Positions 56,081 through 64,000 of a stretch of 64,000 nt of DNA are shown in pieces. The notes under the pieces are model-generated. The model saw only the letters and a list, made by a program, of their open reading frames with translations. It did no database searches and had not been told where the DNA came from. The translations under genes were made by a program, and so were the position numbers. Origin of the DNA: DASZPL01 sp035550315 (GTDB lineage Bacteria > Actinomycetota > Actinomycetes > JAFAQI01); assembly GCA_035550315.1 (NCBI GenBank), contig DASZPL010000135.1, positions 36,247 to 100,246 on the forward strand. Reading direction: 5' to 3'. Numbering within the stretch: position 1 is the stretch's first letter; each line of letters opens with the position of its first letter.

Positions 56081-57103
56081 GTGAGCGTGAAGAAGCGGGC
56101 GGCAGCAATCGCTGCCGCGGCAGCGGCAGTCGGCCTCGCCGCCGGGTGCGGTGGATCGGCCGGGGCCTCCAGCGCCAGCGGCTCCGGGGGGAGCAAGACG
56201 ATCAAACTGGTGGCGTACTCGACGCCGCAAAAGGCCTACGAGAAGCTCTTCCCGACCTTCACCCAGACCGCGGCGGGCGCCGGCGCCAAGCTGGCCGGCT
56301 CCTACGGCCCGTCGGGCACCGAGGCCGGCAAGGTCATCGCCGGTCAGCCCGCCGATGTGGTTGAGTTCTCCCGGTCGTCCGACATGGACAAGCTGGTCGC
56401 GGCCGGTTTGGTGCCGGCCAGCTGGGACGCGAACCAGTACCACGGCATCGTCACGGACTCGGTCGCGGTGCTGGTCGTCCGCAAAGGCAACCCGTTGCAC
56501 ATCCACAGCTGGGACGACCTGATCAAGCCGGGTGTCAAGGTCGTGACCCCCAATCCGCTCAGCTCGGGGAGCGCGTGCTGGAACCTGATGGCGGCGTACG
56601 GCGCCGAGCTGCACGAGGGGAAGACGCCGGCGCAGGCACTCGCATTCGTCAAGCAGTTGTTGCAGCACACCGTGTCGCAGCCCTCCAGCGGCGCCGACGC
56701 GACGGCGGCATTCGTCGGCGGGACCGGCAACGTCCTGATCAGCTACGAGAACGAGGCAATCGAGGCACAGCAGGCCGGTGACGACGTCGACTACGTGACG
56801 CCGAAGGACACCATCCTGATCGAGAACCCGATCGCGGTGACCAGCAACGCGTCGAACCCGACGCTGGCGAACAACTTCGTCAAGTTCCTTTACAGCGACG
56901 CTGGCCAGAAGACGTTCGCGGCGGCCGGCTACCGGCCGGTCGTGAAGGCGGATCTCGACAAGTCGGTGTTCCCGACGCCGCCCGGCCTGTTCACCATCGA
57001 GTCGCTCGGCGGGTGGAGCAAGGTCAACTCCGAGTTCTTCGACCCGACGAACGGTTCGATCACGAAGATCGAGGACTCGCTCGGCCACGGCGCCAGCAGC
57101 TAA
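56081..57103 (+). CDS. Sulfate ABC transporter, substrate-binding lipoprotein
   Basis: 340 residues. Lipobox LAAGC followed by a Gly/Ser linker and a periplasmic binding domain of the sulfate/thiosulfate type: LVAYSTPQKAYEKLFPTF, SYGPSGTEAGKVIAG, DVVEFSRSSDMDKLV, PNPLSSGSACWNLMAAYG, and AAGYRPVVKAD. The binding site of this family uses Ser and Gly backbone groups, present here. It delivers sulfate (or thiosulfate) to the permease encoded next. GTG 56081 follows AAAGGAG. Confidence 0.93.
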   Translation: MSVKKRAAAIAAAAAAVGLAAGCGGSAGASSASGSGGSKTIKLVAYSTPQKAYEKLFPTFTQTAAGAGAKLAGSYGPSGTEAGKVIAGQPADVVEFSRSSDMDKLVAAGLVPASWDANQYHGIVTDSVAVLVVRKGNPLHIHSWDDLIKPGVKVVTPNPLSSGSACWNLMAAYGAELHEGKTPAQALAFVKQLLQHTVSQPSSGADATAAFVGGTGNVLISYENEAIEAQQAGDDVDYVTPKDTILIENPIAVTSNASNPTLANNFVKFLYSDAGQKTFAAAGYRPVVKADLDKSVFPTPPGLFTIESLGGWSKVNSEFFDPTNGSITKIEDSLGHGASS

Positions 57104-57112
57104 GGATCTGCG

Positions 57113-57931
57113 GTGGCTTCGCATGTTGCCGTGGCACGGCCCCGTCGTTGGGCCGTGCCACGGCCCGTGGTCGAAGGTCTCGGGCCGGGCATCTCGGTCC
57201 TCTACCTCTCACTTCTCGTCGGGCTTCCGGTCGCGGCGGTTATCAGCCAATCCGCGCACGGCAGCGCCTGGTCGCAGGTCCTGCACGACGCGCACACCCG
57301 GTCGGTGCTGGAGTTCACGATCCTGGTCGCGCTGGCGGTCGCGGCGATCAACGCGGTGATCGGGGTCGCGCTTGCCTGGGTTTTGGTTCGCGACGAGTTC
57401 GCCGGCAAGCGGGTCGTCAACGCGCTCATCGACCTGCCGTTTGCGCTGCCGACGATCGTCGCGGGTCTTGTCCTGCTGGCGCTCTACGGCCCAGGCAGCC
57501 CGCTGGGCGTCAACATCGCGGGCACCCGGCTCGCGGTCGGGCTGGCACTGCTCTTCGTCACGTTGCCCTTCGTCACCCGGGCGGTACAGCCCGTGCTGTT
57601 GACCCTAGAAGCCGACGTCGAGGACGCCGCGGCGTGCCTGGGCGCGAGGCCCTGGACGGTGTTCCGGCGGATCATCCTGCCGGCGATCCGGCCGGCCGCG
57701 TTGACCGGTGCGTCACTCGCCTTCGCCCGGGCGCTGGGGGAGTTCGGGTCCGTCGTACTGATTGGCGGCAACCTCCCGCACACCGAGATCGGGTCGCAGG
57801 TCATCTTCAACGACGTCGAGAACGGCGCACCACAGGCGGCGGCTGCGGTCGGGCTGACCCTGCTGGTGCTGGCGCTGCTGGTGTTTCTCGCGCTCGCCGT
57901 GGTGACGAGGCGGTGGGCGCGCCATGGTTAA
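57113..57931 (+). CDS. cysT: Sulfate ABC transporter permease CysT
   Basis: 272 residues with six or seven transmembrane helices and the permease EAA loop (EDAAACLGARPWTVFRRIILPAIRPA) typical of CysT/CysU. It forms the membrane channel with CysW. GTG 57113 lies 9 nt after the binding-protein stop, and the 3' end overlaps cysW by 8 nt. Confidence 0.92.
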   Translation: MASHVAVARPRRWAVPRPVVEGLGPGISVLYLSLLVGLPVAAVISQSAHGSAWSQVLHDAHTRSVLEFTILVALAVAAINAVIGVALAWVLVRDEFAGKRVVNALIDLPFALPTIVAGLVLLALYGPGSPLGVNIAGTRLAVGLALLFVTLPFVTRAVQPVLLTLEADVEDAAACLGARPWTVFRRIILPAIRPAALTGASLAFARALGEFGSVVLIGGNLPHTEIGSQVIFNDVENGAPQAAAAVGLTLLVLALLVFLALAVVTRRWARHG

Positions 57932-58733
57932 GTACGCGCTGCGCTTCGGCGTCCTCGGCTACCTGGCACTGCTGCTCGTCGTACCGGTGGGCATGGTGGG
58001 CTACCGCACGTTCGAGCACGGCTTCTCGCCGGTCTGGCACACCCTCCGCAGTCACGACGCCGTGCAGGCGATCTGGCTGTCGCTGCTGATCACGGCGATC
58101 GCGGTGCCGGTGAACGTGGTCTTCGGGGTTGGCACCGGCTGGCTGCTGGCGCGGCGCAAGATGCCGCTGCCGTGGCTGGTCAACGCCGTCATCAACCTGC
58201 CGTTCGCGATGTCGCCCGTGATCATCGGGCTGTCGGTCTACGTGCTGTACGGCCGCACCGGCTGGATCGGCACCTACCTGTTCCAGCACGACATCCCGGT
58301 GCTGTTCACCTGGAAGGCGATGGTCATCGCGACCATCTTCGTCAGCCTGCCCTTCGTGGTGCGCGAGGTCGTGCCGGTGCTCGAGGAGCTGGGCACCGAT
58401 CAGGAGCAGGCAGCCGAGGTTCTTGGCGCGTCGCGGTTGCAGGCGTTCTGGCGGGTGACGCTACCGGCGATCCGGTGGGCGGTGATCTACGGCACCATCC
58501 TCACGGTCGCGCGAGCGCTCGGTGAATACGGCGCAGTCAACCTGGTGTCCAGCAACATCGTCGGCCAGAGCCTCACGTTGCCGCTCTACGTCGACAACCG
58601 GGTCGGCCAGCTCGACCCGGCCTCGGCCTACACCGCCGGCCTGCTGCTCGCGGTGATCTCGCTGTTGATTCTGGTCGGCATGACGACGCTCTCCGGCCGA
58701 CGACGGCGGCTCGACGTGGAGGTGTCCGAGTGA
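57924..58733 (+). CDS. cysW: Sulfate ABC transporter permease CysW
   Basis: 269 residues, about six transmembrane helices; the EAA loop reads EQAAEVLGASRLQAFWRVTLPAIRWA, and the segment ALGEYGAVNLVSSNIVGQSLTLPLYV is characteristic of CysW. ATG 57924 overlaps cysT, and its stop overlaps the GTG of cysA (GTGA), so subunits are translated in concert. Confidence 0.93.
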   Translation: MVKYALRFGVLGYLALLLVVPVGMVGYRTFEHGFSPVWHTLRSHDAVQAIWLSLLITAIAVPVNVVFGVGTGWLLARRKMPLPWLVNAVINLPFAMSPVIIGLSVYVLYGRTGWIGTYLFQHDIPVLFTWKAMVIATIFVSLPFVVREVVPVLEELGTDQEQAAEVLGASRLQAFWRVTLPAIRWAVIYGTILTVARALGEYGAVNLVSSNIVGQSLTLPLYVDNRVGQLDPASAYTAGLLLAVISLLILVGMTTLSGRRRRLDVEVSE

Positions 58734-59725
58734 GTATCGAGGTTCGCGACGTCAGCAAGTCGTTCGGTGACTTCCATGCGTTGCAGGACGTCAGCGTCGA
58801 CATCCCGTCAGGTGACTTGACCGCGGTGCTCGGCCCGAGCGGCGGCGGCAAGTCGACGCTGCTCCGGGTGATCGCCGGCCTCGAACACCCGGACACGGGC
58901 ACAGTGCTGATCGACGGCACTGACGTGACTCATGTCGCCGCTCGCGATCGTGGCATCGGCTTCGTCTTTCAGCATTACGCGGCGTTCACGCATATGACCG
59001 TCTGGGACAACGTCGCCTTCGGCCTCAAGGTCGCCCGCGCGCCGAAGGACCGAATTCGCCGCCGGGTCGGCGAGTTGCTCGACCTGGTCCACCTCTCTGG
59101 GCTCGCCTCGCGCTACCCGGGCGAGCTGTCCGGTGGCCAACGGCAGCGGATGGCGCTTGCCCGGGCCCTCGCCGTCGAGCCGTCGCTGCTGCTGCTGGAC
59201 GAGCCGTTCGGTGCGCTCGACGTGAAGGTGCGCGAGGAGCTACGCGCCTGGCTACGCCGACTGCACGACGAGGTGCACACGACGACGATCTTCGTGACCC
59301 ACGACCAGGAAGAGGCGCTGGAGATCGCTGACCAGATCGTGGTGATCAATCAGGGTCGCGTGGAGCAGGCGGGGAAGCCGACCGTGTTGTACGACGAGCC
59401 GGCGAACGACTTCGTGATGAGCTTCCTCGGATCGGTGACCCGCCTCGGCGGGCGGCTGGTCCGACCGCATGACGTCGACGTCTCGCGGACTGCCGTTACC
59501 GGCAGTCATCGGGCGACCGTCGAGCGACTGGTCGCGCTTGGCTTTGAGACCCGGCTGGTCGCGAAGGCGGTGGACGACGACGACCCCGTGATGGTCCAGC
59601 TCACCCGCAGTCGCGCGCGCGAACTGGGGCTGAAGGCCGGCGACACGGTCTATCTGCGGACCTCGCCGGCGGTAGCGGCGGTGCCACCGCCAGACTCCCG
59701 TGCGGCGAGTGCTACGCCCGGGTGA
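58730..59725 (+). CDS. cysA: Sulfate ABC transporter ATPase CysA
   Basis: 331 residues. Walker A GPSGGGKST (Lys41), Q-loop FQHYAAF, signature LSGGQRQRMALARAL, Walker B LLLLDEPFGALD and the H-loop VTHDQEEA are all intact. The C-terminal part (about 240-320, RPHDVDVSR) is a shortened TOBE-type regulatory domain. It powers the CysTW permease. An Rrf2 gene follows after only 25 nt. Confidence 0.94.
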   Translation: MSIEVRDVSKSFGDFHALQDVSVDIPSGDLTAVLGPSGGGKSTLLRVIAGLEHPDTGTVLIDGTDVTHVAARDRGIGFVFQHYAAFTHMTVWDNVAFGLKVARAPKDRIRRRVGELLDLVHLSGLASRYPGELSGGQRQRMALARALAVEPSLLLLDEPFGALDVKVREELRAWLRRLHDEVHTTTIFVTHDQEEALEIADQIVVINQGRVEQAGKPTVLYDEPANDFVMSFLGSVTRLGGRLVRPHDVDVSRTAVTGSHRATVERLVALGFETRLVAKAVDDDDPVMVQLTRSRARELGLKAGDTVYLRTSPAVAAVPPPDSRAASATPG

Positions 59726-59750
59726 GTGATCATGCGGCACACTTCAATGC

Positions 59751-60209
59751 GTGCGCATTTCGGCGAAGTCGGACTACGCGATCCGCGCGATGGCCGAGCT
59801 TGCCGGCAGCCGCAATGGTGAAGCCGTCAAGGCGGAACAGATCGCGGTCGCGCAGGACATCCCGCTGAACTTCCTGCTCGGCATCCTGCGCGAGCTGCGC
59901 AATGCGCATCTGGTGCGCAGCCAGCGCGGCCGCGAGGGCGGCTACCTGCTGAGCCGCCCGGCGAGTGAGATCGCGCTCGCCGACGTGATTCGGGCCGTCG
60001 ACGGCCCGCTCGCCAACGTCCGCGATCTGAGCCTGTCCGAGCTCAGCTATCCGGGCGCTGCGGAGGCGCTGCGCGATGTCTGGATGGCGGTGCGGGGCAG
60101 CCTGCGCGAGGTGCTGGAGAACGTCACCGTTGGCGATCTCGCCGCCGGCCGGCTACCCCGCCACGTGAAGACGCTGGCCGCGCGCCACCAGGCGGAGCGA
60201 ACCCGGTAG
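59751..60209 (+). CDS. Rrf2 family regulator without Fe-S cysteines (CymR-like), copy 2
   Basis: 152 residues, strongly similar to the regulator at 41470 over its whole length (MRISAKSD-A-RAMAELA, FLLGILRELR-AHLVRS, ADVIRAVDGPLANVR). It too has no cysteine, so it should not carry an Fe-S cluster. In Bacillus CymR represses sulfur uptake and cysteine genes and senses the sulfur state through CysK; the placement at the end of the sulfate transporter operon suggests a similar job with feedback on site E. The GTG start gives the same N-terminus as copy 1. Confidence 0.9.
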   Translation: MRISAKSDYAIRAMAELAGSRNGEAVKAEQIAVAQDIPLNFLLGILRELRNAHLVRSQRGREGGYLLSRPASEIALADVIRAVDGPLANVRDLSLSELSYPGAAEALRDVWMAVRGSLREVLENVTVGDLAAGRLPRHVKTLAARHQAERTR

Positions 60210-60244
60210 CAAGCCCTGGCTTGACAGGGTTAACCGGACTCTAG

Positions 60245-60263
60245 GAAGGTAAGGCTAACCTTA
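60245..60263 (+). promoter_or_regulatory. DtxR/IdeR-type iron box upstream of efeU
   Basis: GAAGGTAAGGCTAACCTTA matches the 19-bp iron-box consensus TTAGGTTAGSCTAACCTAA at 15 positions and has a perfect TAAGG/CCTTA dyad. TTGACA at 60221 may be the -35. Iron-bound IdeR/DtxR would repress the operon. Confidence 0.8.
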
Positions 60264-60310
60264 GCCGGGATCAGCGCTCGCTCCGGCGCCGTACTTCGAA
60301 GGGTTCGTCG

Positions 60311-61894
60311 TTGCTTCCCACCTTCGTGATCGGCTTGCGCGAGGGGCTCGAGGCAGCCCTCATCGTCGGCATCATCGCGGCGTTCCTGCGTAAGCAGGAA
60401 CGCGGAGACTTGCTGCGCTGGGTCTACGCCGGCGTCGGGACCGCGATCCTGCTGTGCGTCGCCGTCGGCGTCGGGCTCGAGCTCGCATCGCGCGATCTGC
60501 CGCAGTCGCAGCAAGAGGGTCTGGAAACCGTCGTCGGCGTGCTCGCGGTCGGCATGGTCACCTACATGGTCGTCTGGATGCGCCGGCACTCGCGCGAGCT
60601 GAAAGGCACGCTCGAAGGGGCGGCGGCTAACGCCCTGGCGACCGGGTCGACCCGCGCTGGCCGGGCGATGGTCGCCATGGCCTTCCTCGCCGTGCTGCGG
60701 GAAGGCTTCGAGACCGTCGTCTTCTTGCTGGCCGCGTTCAACGAGACCGGGAATGGTGCCGGCCCGATCGCCGGAGCGGTCCTGGGCATCGCAGTCGCAG
60801 TCGTTCTCGGATGGGGCATTTATCGCGGCGGTGTGCGGATCAACCTGTCGAAGTTCTTCCGCGCAACCGGGCTCGTGCTCGTCCTGGTCGCAGCCGGACT
60901 GGTCGTCACGGCGCTGCACACCGCTCACGAGGCGGGCTGGCTCGACGCCGGCCAAGGGCAGACCGTCGACCTGACGTGGCTGGTGCGCCCAGGGTCCGTC
61001 CAGGCTTCGCTGCTGACCGGCATGCTCGGGGTGCAGCAACATCCGGTCGTGATCGAGGTAATCGGCTGGCTGGTCTACCTCGTTCCGATCGGGATCTACG
61101 TCGCGTGGCCACCGGGCCGGTCGGTGCCGGTCCGTGGGATCGTCCGCGGCAGTCTGGCTGCCGGCGCTGCCGCTGCTGTCGCCGCCGGCGTCGTCGCGAT
61201 TGCCGCTCCGGCCGGGCCGGCGGCCCGGCCAACCACCAGTGCCGCCGGTGGCAGCGCCCGGGTGGTCTCGAGCGATGCCGCCCAGGCGCGCGTCCGATTG
61301 GACGGTGTCGGCGGCTTCGACGGAGTGGTCGTGCTGAAGCGAGTGGCCCTGGTCAACGTGAACGGGCTGAAGGCAGACCGCTACGCGAGTACGACGACGG
61401 CCGCCGATCCATCGCAGCCGACGCGGCGGCTGAGCGGTGCCGCGATAGCCCGGCTCAACGGCGGTCGCCTTCCCATCGGCGTCATGCTGACCCACGGCAC
61501 CGCGGCGGTGAGCTATTCGACGACCACGCATGTCGTCGCTGACCTCGAGCCGCACGCCGACCGGATCGTCGGGCTGCGCTGGTCGCGGCAGGCCGGCGCG
61601 ACGGTCGAGGCGGCGGTCGGTCCGGTCCCGCTCGGCCGGCCGAAGGGAGCGGTGAGCGGCGCGCTGCCCGCCTCGGTCGTTGCCGCTGCCGTTGCCGCCG
61701 GCCGACACGACGTGGCGGCTGCGCACCGCCGTGACGATTTCCAAGGCGCCGCGTGGACGCTCGGGGTGGCCGCCATCGGGCTGCTAGTGGCCGCGGCCAC
61801 GTGCCTGATCGCGACGCGGCGTACGGCGCGACGGCGGACCTCCCTGGACCACCCGGCACCCGAAATGGTAGGGACTAAGGTTAGGCTTACCTAA
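60311..61894 (+). CDS. efeU: EfeU/FTR1 ferrous iron permease with long C-terminal extension
   Basis: 527 residues. The FTR1 permease core (1-285) has seven helices and both iron-binding motifs, REGLE (10-14) and REGFE (130-134). E. coli EfeU is about 276 residues; here about 240 more follow: an Ala/Pro-rich linker, a beta-rich extracytoplasmic domain (about 310-450) and a last transmembrane helix with an Arg-rich end. The extension may handle iron or contact EfeO. TTG 60311 gives the exact FTR1 N-terminus (MLPTFVIGLREGLEA). The stop codon lies inside the next iron box. Confidence 0.9.
   Translation: MLPTFVIGLREGLEAALIVGIIAAFLRKQERGDLLRWVYAGVGTAILLCVAVGVGLELASRDLPQSQQEGLETVVGVLAVGMVTYMVVWMRRHSRELKGTLEGAAANALATGSTRAGRAMVAMAFLAVLREGFETVVFLLAAFNETGNGAGPIAGAVLGIAVAVVLGWGIYRGGVRINLSKFFRATGLVLVLVAAGLVVTALHTAHEAGWLDAGQGQTVDLTWLVRPGSVQASLLTGMLGVQQHPVVIEVIGWLVYLVPIGIYVAWPPGRSVPVRGIVRGSLAAGAAAAVAAGVVAIAAPAGPAARPTTSAAGGSARVVSSDAAQARVRLDGVGGFDGVVVLKRVALVNVNGLKADRYASTTTAADPSQPTRRLSGAAIARLNGGRLPIGVMLTHGTAAVSYSTTTHVVADLEPHADRIVGLRWSRQAGATVEAAVGPVPLGRPKGAVSGALPASVVAAAVAAGRHDVAAAHRRDDFQGAAWTLGVAAIGLLVAAATCLIATRRTARRRTSLDHPAPEMVGTKVRLT
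61876..61894 (+). promoter_or_regulatory. DtxR/IdeR-type iron box upstream of efeO
   Basis: TAAGGTTAGGCTTACCTAA matches the iron-box consensus at 17 of 19 positions. It overlaps the last codons and stop of efeU and lies 21 nt before the efeO start, so efeOB can be iron-controlled apart from efeU. Confidence 0.85.
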
Positions 61895-61915
61895 CTAGTC
61901 CTGAGGAGTCGTCTC

Positions 61916-63118
61916 GTGTCGTCTGCTGTCCCTGGCCCGTCCGGGCTTCGATGCGCCGCCCGTCGTACCTGGATCGTCGCGCTGCTTGGCGCGGGCGGAG
62001 TCGCGCTCGCCGGCTGCGGCTCCTCGGGTGGGGGGTCCACCCCCGCAGCATCTGGCGGGCACTCCCGGGTTGCGACCGTGACGATCACCGCAGCCGACGG
62101 CTGCGCGATCTCCTCGACCAGCTTTCCGGCCGGCGCGCTGACGTTCAACGTGACCAACAAGGACGCGAACGGCGTCAGCGAGGTCGAGCTGCAGAGCGGC
62201 GAGCGGATCGTCGGTGAAAAGGAGAACCTGCCGCCCGGGTTCAGCGGCAGCTTCGCGGTCAACGTTGCGGCCGGCAAGTACACCCTCTACTGCCCCGGGG
62301 CGAAACAGGAGAACACGCCCCTCACGGTCACAGGCTCCTCGGGCAGCTCGGCGCACTCGAGCACCACCGCATTGCTGCGCACTGGTACCCGCGACTACGC
62401 GAAGTACGTGACGACGCAGGTGGGCTACCTGGTGCGCGGCGCTCGCGCCCTGGACCGCGCGCTGCATGGCAGCAGCCTGAGTACGGCGCAGTCGGCGTAC
62501 GAGAAGGCGCGGCCGTTCTACGAGAAGATCGAGCCGGTGGCGGAGTCCTTTACGGTCGGCAAGAACAATCTTGATGCCGACATCGACGCGCGAATCAACG
62601 ACGTCCCACGCAGTCACTTCGAGGGTTTCCACCGCATCGAGCTCGGTCTGTTTCAGCGCCATAGCTTGGCCGGACTCAGCGGGTTCGGTGACGGCCTGGT
62701 CGCGAACGTCCTGAAACTGCAGCGGCTGACGGACGGGCTGACCTACCAGCCGTACGAGCTGGCCAACGGCGCCCAGGAACTGCTCGACGAGGTCGCCGCG
62801 TCGAAGATCACGGGCGAGGAAGAGCGGTACTCACACATCGATCTGCTCGACATCGAAGCGAACGACGAGGGCGCGGAGCAGGCCTTCGCCGACCTGCAGC
62901 CTGGGTTGGCGACGATTGACCGGAGCCTGTCCGACGAGATCGCGGCGAAGTTCCGTGCCCTCGACAAGCTGGTCGACGGCTATCGCACCGCCTCGAACCC
63001 GTCGGGATTCGAATACTTCACGACACTCACGCGCGCCGACAAGCGGGCCCTCGCAGCCGCAGTGAAGGCCGTGCAGGAGCCGCTGTCGCAGGTTGCCAGC
63101 CGAGTTGCCAAGGCGTAG
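61916..63118 (+). CDS. efeO: EfeO iron-uptake lipoprotein (cupredoxin plus M75 peptidase-like)
   Basis: 400 residues. Lipobox ALAGC, a cupredoxin-like domain (about 45-140, VTITAADGCAISSTSFPAGALTFNVTN) and a C-terminal M75 domain (about 150-400) with the HxxE motif at His239-Glu242 (GFHRIELGLF). EfeO binds Fe(II)/Fe(III) outside the cell and hands it to EfeU. GTG 61916 follows GAGGAG. Confidence 0.92.
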   Translation: MSSAVPGPSGLRCAARRTWIVALLGAGGVALAGCGSSGGGSTPAASGGHSRVATVTITAADGCAISSTSFPAGALTFNVTNKDANGVSEVELQSGERIVGEKENLPPGFSGSFAVNVAAGKYTLYCPGAKQENTPLTVTGSSGSSAHSSTTALLRTGTRDYAKYVTTQVGYLVRGARALDRALHGSSLSTAQSAYEKARPFYEKIEPVAESFTVGKNNLDADIDARINDVPRSHFEGFHRIELGLFQRHSLAGLSGFGDGLVANVLKLQRLTDGLTYQPYELANGAQELLDEVAASKITGEEERYSHIDLLDIEANDEGAEQAFADLQPGLATIDRSLSDEIAAKFRALDKLVDGYRTASNPSGFEYFTTLTRADKRALAAAVKAVQEPLSQVASRVAKA

Positions 63119-63129
63119 GAGCCAGCTGA

Positions 63130-64000
63130 GTGAGCGAAGACCGCACGCTGCGTCCCGCTGGCCCCAGTCGGCGCGCCTTTCTCAGCGGTGCACTAGCGGC
63201 GGGGGCGGTGGCCGCCGGCGGCGCGGGTGTGGCGATCGGGCGCGAGACAGCGAGCGCGAGTCGTGGCGGCGGCTCGGATGCGCAGCAGCGGGTGCCGTTC
63301 TACGGCCGGCATCAGGCCGGCATCGCCACACCCGCGCAGGATCGGCTTGCCTTTGCTGCCTTCGACGTCACGACCAGTGACGTCCAGGCACTGCGAACCA
63401 TGCTCGGTAGCTGGGCGGCGGCGGCGGCACAGATGACCGATGGCCGGCCGATCGGCGCGGTGAACCTCAGTCCGCAGGCGCCCCCGATCGACACCGGCGA
63501 AGCGCTCGGTCTCGGCCCGGCGAGCCTCACTGTCACGGTGGGTTTCGGACCGTCGTTGTTCGACCGCCGATTCGGGTTGGCGTCGCGACGTCCCGCCGCT
63601 CTCGAAGACATTCCGCCACTGCCCGGCGACGCCCTACGCCCCGCCATCAGCAACGGCGACATCGGCGTACAGGCCTGCTCGGAAGACCCGCAGGTTGCCT
63701 TCCACGTGATCCGCAACTTCGCCCGGCTGGCGCGGGGTACGGCGGTGATGCGCTGGTCGCAGCTCGGCTTCGGCCGGACGTCCTCGACGTCGACCTCGCA
63801 GGCCACACCCCGCAACCTGATGGGCTTCAAGGACGGCACCAACAACATCAAGAGCCAAGACGCGGCCGATTTCGACGACTTCGTCTGGGTCGGTGACGAG
63901 ACCGACCAACCATGGATGCGAGGCGGCAGCTATCTCGTCGCCCGCCGGATCCGGATGCTGATCGAGTCGTGGGACACCGACTTCCTGGCGGACCAGGAAA
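63130..64000 (+). CDS. efeB: EfeB Dyp-type peroxidase (cut by window end)
   Basis: 290 residues visible of an expected 400 or more. The N-terminus has a twin-arginine signal (SRRAFL, Arg14-Arg15), so the folded heme protein is exported by Tat. The Dyp-peroxidase motif GFKDGTNN is present; the proximal heme histidine should lie beyond the end of the window. EfeB oxidises Fe(II) or takes part in heme-dependent iron delivery to EfeO/EfeU. GTG 63130 lies 11 nt after the efeO stop. Confidence 0.92.
   Translation, partial: MSEDRTLRPAGPSRRAFLSGALAAGAVAAGGAGVAIGRETASASRGGGSDAQQRVPFYGRHQAGIATPAQDRLAFAAFDVTTSDVQALRTMLGSWAAAAAQMTDGRPIGAVNLSPQAPPIDTGEALGLGPASLTVTVGFGPSLFDRRFGLASRRPAALEDIPPLPGDALRPAISNGDIGVQACSEDPQVAFHVIRNFARLARGTAVMRWSQLGFGRTSSTSTSQATPRNLMGFKDGTNNIKSQDAADFDDFVWVGDETDQPWMRGGSYLVARRIRMLIESWDTDFLADQE

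Overview
The window is high-GC DNA from an actinomycete. The first two thirds keep the gene order of the Mycobacterium tuberculosis Rv1020-Rv1095 neighbourhood: mfd end, mazG, eno, divIC-like, DUF501, ppx, then thiolase, cbs, metB, greA, mca, yyaL, uppS and phoH2. Mycothiol (mca), an F420/flavin-type split-barrel protein and DtxR/IdeR-type iron boxes also fit Actinomycetota. No species can be named. There are no rRNA genes, CRISPR arrays, integrases or transposases; the one RNA gene is a tRNA-Leu(UAA), the bldA-type tRNA. Many genes overlap by the ATGA/GTGA type. At least eleven isolated genes start 6-7 nt after a TAnnnT box, which suggests common leaderless transcription.

Layout. 1-5.9 kb: housekeeping operon (mfd end, PpiC lipoprotein, mazG, eno, divIC-like, DUF501, ppx, udgB). 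5.9-11.6 kb: GGDEF/EAL protein, type II NADH dehydrogenase, tRNA-Leu, MaoC hydratase, small redox and unknown proteins, thiolase. 11.7-14.9 kb: transsulfuration pair cbs/metB separated by a nested inverted repeat and a broken HTH gene. 14.8-26 kb: MFS exporter, VWA/AAA pair, FIST protein, threonine deaminase, greA, mca, MarR, YyaL. 26-37.8 kb: membrane adenylate cyclase, an unknown gene behind a 40-bp palindrome, pckG, two SIMPL proteins, uppS, FAD hydroxylase, phoH2, a Cds1/CysK2-like PLP enzyme, MgtC, DUF4395.

37.8-60.2 kb is an accessory block and the most interesting part. It holds four members of an unrecognised secreted protein family, an internally duplicated membrane protein, two Cys-less Rrf2 (CymR-like) regulators, an MBL-rhodanese fusion with a serine-less alpha/beta-hydrolase-like protein, a FAD/NAD(P)-binding protein fused to a TTC38-like TPR region, and a seven-gene overlapping operon. 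That operon begins with a secreted SBP56/methanethiol-oxidase-like protein followed by a CopC-CopD-periplasmic-binding fusion. A complete sulfate ABC transporter operon ending in an Rrf2 gene follows. A 16-bp AT-rich motif (TAAsTTGAkTrdyTTA) lies before three of these transcription units. I infer a sulfur-responsive, copper-linked, cell-surface organosulfur oxidation system feeding sulfur to the cell; this is a hypothesis.

60.2-64 kb: the efeUOB iron uptake operon with two DtxR/IdeR boxes; efeB runs off the window end.
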